Source: Caulobacter sp. 602-1 | GTDB taxonomy: Bacteria; Pseudomonadota; Alphaproteobacteria; Caulobacterales; Caulobacteraceae | DNA length: 64,000 bases | Direction: 5' to 3' | Assembly (NCBI RefSeq): GCF_003931565.1 | Contig: NZ_RRYI01000003.1 | Location: 62,001-126,000 of the forward strand | Shown: piece by piece, positions 57,115-64,000 of the stretch | Layout of the letters: each line of letters begins with the position of its first letter | How positions within the stretch are numbered: the first letter of the stretch is position 1 | The notes under the pieces: generated by a model | The model's database searches: none | What the model saw: only the letters and a program-made list of their open reading frames with translations | Told to the model about the DNA's origin: nothing | Made by a program: the position numbers and the translations under genes

Positions 57115-58428
57115 ATGGCGTCGCGTTTCATCGGCGGATATGCCGGCTTGTTGGCGGCGTCCTTGTTGCTGCTGTCGGCCAACGGCGCGGCGGCGCGGTC
57201 GCGGTTGGACACCGGGCTGGCCATGGCGGCCTTCGAGCATGCCCAGTCCCTTTGCGAGGCTGATCAAGGGCGGGCGTGGGGCGTCAGCCTCTGCGGTCCG
57301 ATCATCATCGCCGATCCCGCGACGCGAGAGTTTATCGCCAACATGGATGGCGCGGATGCGCCGCTCGAGCGGGATGGCGAGGTCTTCAAGGGCCGTCTTC
57401 CCGACACCGTGCCGATCGCCAATACCGCGGCGCGCTGGAACGGCCGCGTCTGGACCATGCTTATCGCGCCCCTGCCGAAGGATGAGCCCGCGCTTTCCAT
57501 CCTGCTGATGCATGAGGCCTGGCATCGCATCCAGGACCAGATCGGGTTGGCCGCGGTCAACGCCGACCAGCCCCAACTGGCGACCGAGGCGGGGAGGCTA
57601 TCGCTGCGCCTAGAACTCCGCGCCCTGTCGGCGGCGCTCGCCGCGACCGATCCGACCGAGCGGCGCGTGGCCATCGGGGACGCTCTGACCTTCCGCGCCT
57701 GGCGGCACGCCCGGTTCCCAGAGTCGGCGACGGCCGAAGACGCCATGGAGCGGCACGAGGGCCTCGCCGAATACTCCGGACGCATTCTGTCGCGCGACGA
57801 TGCGATGATCCGACATCTGACGGACCACCTGGGCCGCGGCGACAGGGTTCGCGAATACGCGCGATCCTTCGCCTACTACACCGGACCAGCCTACGGTGTT
57901 TTGCTGGACGCGGCGTCGCCGGACTGGAAGGCGACATGGGACCGGCGTGAGGGCTTGTCCCAAATGCTATCCAAGACCCTGGGCCTGACGGTCACATCCG
58001 ACGACGAGGCGTTCGCGGCGAGCGGTCGGCGCTACGGGGCGGCGACGGTCCGGGCCGAGGAAGCCGCCAGGGCGCTTGAACAGTCGGCCCGCATCGCCGC
58101 CCTGAGGGCCGGTCTGGTGGAAGGTTCCGTGCTGGTCGCGCCTGTTTCCGGCGCGAATTTCAGCTTCGATCCCAACACGGTGACGCCCTTGCCGCCGGAG
58201 GGAGCCGTTTATGGCGTCATTCGCGCCGCGGCGGACTGGGGTGTGCTCGACGTCGAGAAGGCAGCTCTTCTTTCGCGCGATTGGTCGCGTCTGTCGGTGG
58301 CGCACAACGGCGCCGTTCCCACGAAAGACGGTCTTAAAGGCGACGGCTGGACGCTGACGCTCAAACCAGACTGGGCGCTGACGCCAGCACCGCGCGATGG
58401 CGACTGGACGATCCGGCGGCGGCCCTGA
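57115..58428 (+). CDS. Secreted protein with HEXXH metallopeptidase-like motif
   Basis: A 437-residue exported protein of no family that I can name. Signal peptide YAGLLAASLLLLSANGAAA (cleavage near residue 28). The core has LLMHEAWHRIQDQIG (HEAWH, H133/E134/H137) and 80 residues later MERHEGLAEYSGR, whose Glu (E215 or E219) could be the third zinc ligand, as in gluzincins. A C-terminal domain (about 310-437) is beta-rich. GGGGGAG lies before ATG 57115. It could be a periplasmic zinc protease or a non-peptidase relative. Confidence 0.75.
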   Translation: MASRFIGGYAGLLAASLLLLSANGAAARSRLDTGLAMAAFEHAQSLCEADQGRAWGVSLCGPIIIADPATREFIANMDGADAPLERDGEVFKGRLPDTVPIANTAARWNGRVWTMLIAPLPKDEPALSILLMHEAWHRIQDQIGLAAVNADQPQLATEAGRLSLRLELRALSAALAATDPTERRVAIGDALTFRAWRHARFPESATAEDAMERHEGLAEYSGRILSRDDAMIRHLTDHLGRGDRVREYARSFAYYTGPAYGVLLDAASPDWKATWDRREGLSQMLSKTLGLTVTSDDEAFAASGRRYGAATVRAEEAARALEQSARIAALRAGLVEGSVLVAPVSGANFSFDPNTVTPLPPEGAVYGVIRAAADWGVLDVEKAALLSRDWSRLSVAHNGAVPTKDGLKGDGWTLTLKPDWALTPAPRDGDWTIRRRP

Positions 58429-58442
58429 GGCCGATTTCCCGA

Positions 58443-61028
58443 TCAGTTCATATCGACGACAACCTCTTCCAGCACCGCGTTGTCGTCCAGGCGCCAGACC
58501 TTCACCACGTGCGCGCCCGCAGCGACGTCCGGGAACGACGCCTCGACCGTGTGGACGTGGTCCTTGACCGCCGCCACCCAGGCGACCTGCTGGGGCGTCG
58601 CGGCCGCGCCGGGGGTCGGGACCAGATCGGACGTCACCACCTGCACGGGGCCATCGTCGAGCGAGACGCCGATGCGGATCCCCTTGCCGCCCGTCGCGTC
58701 CAAGGTCGGGGCCAAGCGCAGCCGGACCTTGGCCGGACCCGCGCGCGGAACGGTCACCGCGTAGTCCAGGCGAACCCCGTCGCGGATCTCCGTCGCGGGC
58801 CGGCCTTGCGGCAGGGCGAGCACGGCGTCGCCATGGCCAAGGTTCGACAGCACCGTCCAGGTCAGGCCTTGGCCGCCCACGGCGCGGTCGAACTTGGCGG
58901 CCTCGATCGTGACGCGGTTCGGGTCGCTGGCGGCCGAGCGTGCGAAGACGACCTTGGCCGCCAGCTTTTCCGGCGGGGTGTCCGCCGACACGCGGGCGAC
59001 GCTGGGCATGGTCTGCTGGGTCGGATCGTTCCAGATCACATAGCTCATGTGGACCTGGTTCATCATGCCGTCCCACTTGCCGCCGTTCAGCGCGTGGTAC
59101 TGGGCGGTCAGGTCGGCGTCACGCTTGAAGGCGGCCTCGACCTTGTCGGCGAAGACGTTGGCGCGGGCGTCGTTGCGCGCCGACAGCCGCCGGTTCCAGG
59201 CCGTGGCGTAGTACATCTCGTAGAGGTTGGCGAAAGCCGTCACCGGATATTCGACCAGCTGGAAATAGGCGTCCTGCTGGTCGGGCCGCAGCCGCGCCTT
59301 GATGGCCGCCACCTTGGCCGACAGCGCCCGCCAGCGGTCGACGATGTCGCCGAATTCCCCACCGTCCAGCGGCCCCGCGCCATTGTCCGGGCCCAGCGGG
59401 AACGTGTCCTGGTCGATCAGCTCGGGCTTCCTGCGCGCGGCGAGGGTCGAATAGGTCTCCAGAACCTCGCCGATCTCGCCGCCGAGCGCCGGACCAAAGG
59501 CCTCGCCGGCCCACTCACGCGGGAAGGCCGCCAGGGCCTTGGGCGTCATCGCCTCGGGATTCCAGGCCATGCGCAGGAAGAAGCTGAGCGGATGCTCCAT
59601 GGGCTTGATGTCGCCGACATTGACGATCCAAAGGTTCCGCGCCTGGCGCTTGTAGGCCAGGTCCATCTGCTGCCAGACCTTGGCGACCTGGTTGGTGTTG
59701 ATCCACTTGTAGTTCCGCGGCCCGCCGACGTAGTCGAAGTGGTAGTAGACGCCGTAGCCGCCGGCGCGCGGCAGCTTGTCCTTGCCGGCCACCGGCAGGC
59801 GCCGGATCTGGCCCCAGTTGTCGTCGGAGAACAGCAGGGTCACGTCATCGGGCACCCGCATGCCGTGGTCGTAATAGTCCTGGACCTCCTTGTAGAGGGC
59901 CCAGACCTGCGGGGTCTGGTCGGCCGGCTTGCCGGTCACGTCGGCGATGATCTGGCGCTGGTCGGCGACGACCTTCTCCAGGAGCTGGGTCGCCGCGCCC
60001 TCGGCCATCGGCTCGTCGCCGTCGCCGCGCATGCCGACGGTCACGACGCTCTCGTACGGCGCGCCGTCGCCCTTCGACATCATCCGCTCGATGCCGCCGC
60101 GCCAGAAGGTCCGAAGGTTGTCGCCGTTGGTCGCGTAGTCCCATCGGCCGCCGGTCACGCCCTTGTCGGTGTTCCGATGCCATTCGCTCTGGGCCCGGGT
60201 CATCGGCTCGTGGTGCGAGCTGCCCATGACCACGCCCATCTCGTCCGCCAGCGCCTTGTTGCGCGGATCGTCGTCATTGAACGCCTTGGGCGCCCACATG
60301 GCCGGCCACAGGTAGTTGCCCTTCAGGCGCAGGGTCAGCTCGAAGACGTGAGCATAGAGATCGGCGTTGATCCCGCCGAACGTCTTCTTGGCCCAGCCGC
60401 TGAAGGCCGGGTCCTCGTCGTTGATGAAGAAGCCGCGATACCGGACGCGCGGATGGTCCGCCCGGGCTCCGGCGGTCAGGAAGAGATCGCTCTTCTTCGC
60501 CACAGGGACGTCCGCCCACCAGGCCCAGGGCGACACGCCGATGCGCTCGGACAGGTCATAGGTCCCGAACACCGCTCCACGCCGGTCGGCTCCGACGATG
60601 ACCAGAGCGCGCGGCACGTTGGCGACGGGCCGCTCGACCACCACCTGCCGAAAGCCCTCCCACTGACCGGCCAGATCCTCGACCTTCAGCTTGCCGCTCT
60701 TGACCAAGCCGTCGATGACGGGACTGGCGCCCAGCACGCCGATGATCACGATCGGGCCGCGCGCCTGGGAGAGGTCCGATACCTTGGCCGCCTCGCCGCC
60801 GCTGACGCGCGCCAGGTCGCCGCGCAGACCCTCGGCGGCGTGGCGCACCGCCGGATCGGCCGCCGCGTCGACATAGACCGCCGCCGGCGCGCCCTTGCGG
60901 ATCAACGCCAGGCTGGACAGCTTGCCCGTGGCGCAGACGCTGACAGGCGTGTCGCACGCGAACGCGGCCGGAGCGGACAGCAGAACGAGCGCGCACGCCA
61001 CCGGTGTCAGAAACTTGTGGTGGGTCAC
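58443..61028 (-). CDS. GH115 xylan alpha-glucuronidase
   Basis: An 861-residue glycoside hydrolase of family 115, which removes (4-O-methyl)glucuronic acid from xylan. Signal peptide LTPVACALVLLSAPAAFA, an N-terminal domain with GPIVIIGVLG, then the catalytic TIM barrel (RYRGFFINDEDPAFSGWAKK; RLKGNYLWPAMWAPKAFNDD; GSSHHEPMTRAQSEWHRN; LLFSDDNWGQIRRLP), a helical region with EYPVTAFANLYEMYYA, and a C-terminal domain to VVVDMN. Length is as expected. It suggests the host uses plant hemicellulose. It faces the FAD oxidoreductase at 61247 across a 218-bp divergent promoter region. Confidence 0.95.
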   Translation of the reverse strand: MTHHKFLTPVACALVLLSAPAAFACDTPVSVCATGKLSSLALIRKGAPAAVYVDAAADPAVRHAAEGLRGDLARVSGGEAAKVSDLSQARGPIVIIGVLGASPVIDGLVKSGKLKVEDLAGQWEGFRQVVVERPVANVPRALVIVGADRRGAVFGTYDLSERIGVSPWAWWADVPVAKKSDLFLTAGARADHPRVRYRGFFINDEDPAFSGWAKKTFGGINADLYAHVFELTLRLKGNYLWPAMWAPKAFNDDDPRNKALADEMGVVMGSSHHEPMTRAQSEWHRNTDKGVTGGRWDYATNGDNLRTFWRGGIERMMSKGDGAPYESVVTVGMRGDGDEPMAEGAATQLLEKVVADQRQIIADVTGKPADQTPQVWALYKEVQDYYDHGMRVPDDVTLLFSDDNWGQIRRLPVAGKDKLPRAGGYGVYYHFDYVGGPRNYKWINTNQVAKVWQQMDLAYKRQARNLWIVNVGDIKPMEHPLSFFLRMAWNPEAMTPKALAAFPREWAGEAFGPALGGEIGEVLETYSTLAARRKPELIDQDTFPLGPDNGAGPLDGGEFGDIVDRWRALSAKVAAIKARLRPDQQDAYFQLVEYPVTAFANLYEMYYATAWNRRLSARNDARANVFADKVEAAFKRDADLTAQYHALNGGKWDGMMNQVHMSYVIWNDPTQQTMPSVARVSADTPPEKLAAKVVFARSAASDPNRVTIEAAKFDRAVGGQGLTWTVLSNLGHGDAVLALPQGRPATEIRDGVRLDYAVTVPRAGPAKVRLRLAPTLDATGGKGIRIGVSLDDGPVQVVTSDLVPTPGAAATPQQVAWVAAVKDHVHTVEASFPDVAAGAHVVKVWRLDDNAVLEEVVVDMN

Positions 61029-61246
61029 GCTTCCTCCAGGCTCGGCGCTTGGATTGGCCGATCATCTGACCAACTCGGTCACAAGGTCAGACCATAGCAA
61101 GACAATCGCCGCGCACAAGGGCTTGGCCGAGGCTGCGCAAGGGCGACCGCCGCCCTTGCGCGGGGGCTAACCTTCGCCATGAGCAGCCCCCCTTGGGAAC
61201 CGCAACCAGCCTCAAGAGCTAAGCCTCCGCTCCAAGAGAGGCCCTG

Positions 61247-62485
61247 ATGACCGGAACCACGATCAAACGCGACCTCCGGACCGGCCGATCGCTTTGGGCG
61301 GACAGTCCTGGGTTGGGCGTGCCAGTGCGTCCGCTGACCGCCGCGATCAGCGTCGACGTCGCCATCGTCGGGGCCGGCGTCAGCGGGGCCTTCATGGCCC
61401 ATGAACTGTCGAAGGATCATGCGGTCGCGGTGCTCGACCGTCGGCCGCCGCTGATGGGTTCCACCTTGGCGTCGACGGCGTTGCTGCAATGGGAGATCGA
61501 TCTTCCGCTGACGGCGCTCGCCAAGAAGATTGGCGCGGCGAACGCCAGGCGAGCCTATCTCAGGTCGCGCCAGGCCGTGGACGCCCTGAAGCGCATCGTG
61601 GCCGAGGAACGGATCGTCTGTGGACTGAAGGACAAGACGTCGCTCTATCTGGCGGGCGACGAATACGGCCATCGCGCGCTGGAAGCCGAGGCGGCGGCCC
61701 GCGCCGAGATCGGGCTGGATAGTCGGTACTTGGACGCCGCGGCGTTGCGTGAGCGGTTCGGCGTGGAGCGGACCGGCGCCATCCTCTCCAGCGGTTCGGC
61801 CAGCGGCGATCCGGCTCGGCTGGCGGCGGCGCTGCTACGACGCGCCCAGGCGCGCGGCGCGCGGGTCTGGTCGCCCGTCGAGGTGCTGAAGGCCGTCAGC
61901 GATCCGGATGGAGTGACCCTGCTGACCGACACCGATCATGTGGTGCGGGCCAGATCGCTGGTGTTCTGCTGCGGATACGAGTTTCCAAAGGGCGTCCCGA
62001 CGCCGGGGGCGGAGATCATCTCGACCTGGGCGATGGCGTCCAAGCCGCGCCAGCGCTGTCCCGCCTGGCTGAGGAGCACGCTGGTCTGGGAGGCGTCCGA
62101 TCCGTACCTCTATCTGCGCATGGGCGGCGACGGTCGCCTGATCGTCGGCGGCGAGGACGAGGCGTCGGCGGACGCGCACGAGGATAAGGCCAAGCTGAAG
62201 CGCAAGCGCGAGGTCATCACCGCCAAGCTGCGGCGGCTGTTGCCCGATGTCGCGTTCGAGACCGACTACGGTTGGGCCGGGGCCTTTGGCGAGAGCGCCA
62301 CCGGCCTTCCCAACATCGGGCCCGTCATGGGCATGGATCACACCTGGGCCGTCATGGGGTTCGGCGGCAACGGCATCACCTATTCGGTCATCGCTTCGCA
62401 GATCGTCGCGGCGGAGGTGCGAGGCAAAACCGACCCGGACGCCGATCTCTACAGACCGGCCAAAAGCGACGCTGGCGCCGCATGA
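61247..62485 (+). CDS. FAD-dependent oxidoreductase (DAO family)
   Basis: A 412-residue flavoprotein of the D-amino-acid oxidase/glycine oxidase fold. The dinucleotide-binding motif VAIVGAGVSGAFMAHEL is at about 37-53, preceded by an N-terminal lead (RSLWADSPGLGVPV) typical of GabB/PuuB-like members. Late motifs DGRLIVGGEDEAS and GFGGNGITYSVIASQI close the FAD site. GAGAGG precedes ATG 61247. The substrate is unknown; position next to GH115 is not enough to infer sugar oxidation. Confidence 0.92.
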   Translation: MTGTTIKRDLRTGRSLWADSPGLGVPVRPLTAAISVDVAIVGAGVSGAFMAHELSKDHAVAVLDRRPPLMGSTLASTALLQWEIDLPLTALAKKIGAANARRAYLRSRQAVDALKRIVAEERIVCGLKDKTSLYLAGDEYGHRALEAEAAARAEIGLDSRYLDAAALRERFGVERTGAILSSGSASGDPARLAAALLRRAQARGARVWSPVEVLKAVSDPDGVTLLTDTDHVVRARSLVFCCGYEFPKGVPTPGAEIISTWAMASKPRQRCPAWLRSTLVWEASDPYLYLRMGGDGRLIVGGEDEASADAHEDKAKLKRKREVITAKLRRLLPDVAFETDYGWAGAFGESATGLPNIGPVMGMDHTWAVMGFGGNGITYSVIASQIVAAEVRGKTDPDADLYRPAKSDAGAA

Positions 62486-62722
62486 CCCCGCGAGCGGCTG
62501 GGCCGACCCAGCGCTTGATCTCCCGCCTGAGCACACGGTCCGCGTCAGATCCCGATGCCGGGCCGTGGTGCGTAGCGATTCACTCAGGAGGGATCGCCGC
62601 GACTGAATTCCGAAGTCAGCCGCAGCGCAGCTTTCGCGGAAGTCATGCGTTTCCTGGGGCGAGCCCGTTGAGCCGCCGCGCCTGCGGCATGCCCCGTTCA
62701 TAGCGCGACTTCAGGAGCATCC

Positions 62723-63331
62723 ATGACCAGACCCGCGAGCCAAGCAAAGCAGACAGCGGCAAAGGCCGCGGCGGTCGCGCAGGCGCGCTCTGTCGCTCCG
62801 AAGGTGCCGGTTCGGATTGGCTCGACGCCGGCCACGAAGTTTCGCGGTAATCCCGCGATTTTCGGCCGACTTGTCGAGGACCACGACAAGCATCGCGCTC
62901 TGTTGGCGATGATCGACGCCACCAGCCCGAACGATCCCGCGCGAAAGACGCTGTTTGAAGAATTTGTTCGAGACGTTCACGGCCACGCCGCGGCCGAGGA
63001 GCAAGCGCTGTGGTCCACCGTCATGCGCAACCCCGAGACGACCGAGTTCGCGCGGCACGCGGTGGGCGACCATCACAAGTTGGACAAGCTGATGGCGGAC
63101 GCCGCTGCCCGAGACATCTCGTCGCCCGGCTGGCTCACCCATTTCGCGGCTCTCAAGGAAGAGTATCTCGAACACATCCTCGAAGAAGAGACCGAGCAGT
63201 TTGTTGAAGCCGAGAAGACGCTATCCGAGCAGGATCAGCGCTACATGCAGAAGGTGTTCAACCGCAGGAAGAAAGCCGAAAAGGCGGCTGCGGTGATCGA
63301 GAAGAAAATCGCGCTAAAGCCTATCGCTTAG
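62723..63331 (+). CDS. Hemerythrin-like HHE domain protein
   Basis: A 202-residue protein with a basic Ala-rich N-terminus and an HHE cation-binding domain (about 45-175). His and Glu candidates of the diiron site: LVEDHDKHRALL, FVRDVHGHAAAEEQALW, HAVGDHHKLDKLM, and EEYLEHILEEETEQF. Such proteins bind non-haem diiron and may sense or buffer oxygen, NO or iron. A Lys-rich tail follows. GGAGCAT lies before ATG 62723. From 62486 to 62722 there is no other gene. Confidence 0.92.
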   Translation: MTRPASQAKQTAAKAAAVAQARSVAPKVPVRIGSTPATKFRGNPAIFGRLVEDHDKHRALLAMIDATSPNDPARKTLFEEFVRDVHGHAAAEEQALWSTVMRNPETTEFARHAVGDHHKLDKLMADAAARDISSPGWLTHFAALKEEYLEHILEEETEQFVEAEKTLSEQDQRYMQKVFNRRKKAEKAAAVIEKKIALKPIA

Positions 63332-63426
63332 CGTCGTCGCAGCGTCAGAAGGCGCCCTTGCTTCTCTTCCGGCAGCCACACATCCGCGTCCGCTAGCCGC
63401 CAGTCCATTTTCGGAGCGTCGACGGT

Positions 63427-64000
63427 CTAAAGGCTGTAAAGACGGGCCGCGTTGTCGTGCAGGACGTTGCGACGCTCGTCCGGGCTCAGAAAATCGGCCG
63501 CCTCCCGGGCCATCCGCGTCTTCTCGGCATAGGTCCAGCGCATGCTCTGGCCGATATCCGAGCCCCATACCAGGCGGTCGGGGCCGAAGCTGTCGACCAT
63601 GCGCCGCACGATCCGGGCGGCGCGCACGTCCGCGGCGACGCAGCGCTCGAAATTGATCTCGGTGATCTTGAAGTGGACGTTCGGCACGTCCTCGAAGATC
63701 TTGATCGTACGATCGATGCCGAAGTCCGGCGCTGGCGGCATGACCACCGTCTCGCCCGCCTCCTCCGCCAGCTTGACCTCGTACTGGGTCATGCCGAACG
63801 GCATGGCGCCGTGGTCGAGCAGGATCGGCAGATCCCGAAACTGCCTGGCGATGATCCTCACCAGCGGCAGCAGATAGGGCAGCTGGTTCATGAACATGAT
63901 CATGGTCATCGGCGTGCCGAGATCGGCGCAGGTCTTCCAGACCTCCATGGCCGCCGGCGAGCTCATCCAGGCGGTGTCCAGCAGCCAGGGCCGCGCGTTG
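63427..64000 (-). CDS. Amidohydrolase_2 family protein, N-terminus beyond window
   Basis: The C-terminal 190 residues of a TIM-barrel metal-dependent hydrolase of the amidohydrolase-2 type (2-pyrone-4,6-dicarboxylate lactonase, 4-oxalomesaconate hydratase and similar). Visible: PILLDHGAMPFG with a metal/catalytic His, a VHFKITEINFE strand, RLVWGSDIGQSMRW with the conserved catalytic Asp, and the closing NVLHDNAARLYSL. The frame stays open to the window edge. Substrate unknown; related enzymes act in aromatic or lignin-derived acid degradation. Confidence 0.9.
   Translation of the reverse strand, partial: NARPWLLDTAWMSSPAAMEVWKTCADLGTPMTMIMFMNQLPYLLPLVRIIARQFRDLPILLDHGAMPFGMTQYEVKLAEEAGETVVMPPAPDFGIDRTIKIFEDVPNVHFKITEINFERCVAADVRAARIVRRMVDSFGPDRLVWGSDIGQSMRWTYAEKTRMAREAADFLSPDERRNVLHDNAARLYSL

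Noticed and set aside
58509-61097. 862-codon plus-strand frame
   Set aside because: Exact antisense of the GH115 gene; repetitive Val/Arg/Leu/Gly composition and no domain.

Overview
The window is GC-rich (about 65%) and densely coded. It looks like an alphaproteobacterial chromosome, most likely Caulobacterales (Caulobacter or Phenylobacterium type). The pointers are two TonB-dependent receptors, a GH115 alpha-glucuronidase, a BA14K-type protein, FixJ-like output domains, FixK/FNR-type boxes, and Ti/RP-like traA/traC/traD mobilisation genes. This placement rests on gene content only.

Layout. (1) 1-4735 is chromosomal core: a partial TonB receptor, an RluA-family pseudouridine synthase, a secreted Gly/Tyr-rich protein, a metallo-beta-lactamase-fold protein that has lost most metal ligands, and a hotdog thioesterase. 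(2) 4839-42630 is a 37.7-kb genomic island. It starts in tRNA-Ser(CGA), whose last 15 bp (4914-4928) recur exactly at 42616-42630, and a tyrosine integrase lies just inside the left end. Within the island: HipBA with a four-operator promoter (6.7-8.8 kb); a thiolase/DUF35 pair (9.2-10.9 kb); an IS remnant; a stress or low-oxygen block at 11.6-26.6 kb (PRTase/hydrolase/erythromycin-esterase fusion, nitroreductase, SDR, ACP, truncated acs and E2 genes, Hsp20, histidine kinase, BON protein, a 1710-residue CheB-CheR-PAS-kinase-REC-REC-LuxR protein, and a PHA-synthase remnant), marked by three FNR/FixK-like boxes; a mobilisation backbone at 26.6-35.4 kb (AlpA, XRE regulators, an overlapping four-gene cassette, traD-traC-oriT-traA, a HigBA-like toxin-antitoxin pair); a visibly AT-richer three-gene glycan cluster at 35.8-40.5 kb; and a membrane protein/DUF5677-like pair next to attR. 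No coupling protein or type IV secretion genes are present, so the element looks mobilisable rather than self-conjugative.

(3) 43.0-64.0 kb is again core-like: GntR regulator, GH1 glycosidase, a TetR-SDR-acyl-CoA dehydrogenase operon facing a TonB receptor with a palindromic operator, BA14K-type protein, a MacAB-type tripartite export operon (outer-membrane factor, adaptor, ATPase, permease), a secreted HEXXH protein, GH115, an FAD oxidoreductase, a hemerythrin-like protein and a partial amidohydrolase.

The most unusual system is the island cluster at 35829-40527. Three genes are joined by ATGA overlaps: a DXD glycosyltransferase, a single 742-residue protein that joins a GT25 glycosyltransferase, a sulfotransferase-like domain and a GH16 domain with an intact EXDXE motif, and a NodU/CmcH-type O-carbamoyltransferase. 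Together they suggest synthesis, sulfation, trimming and carbamoylation of a surface or secreted glycan. That function is inferred from domains, not shown.
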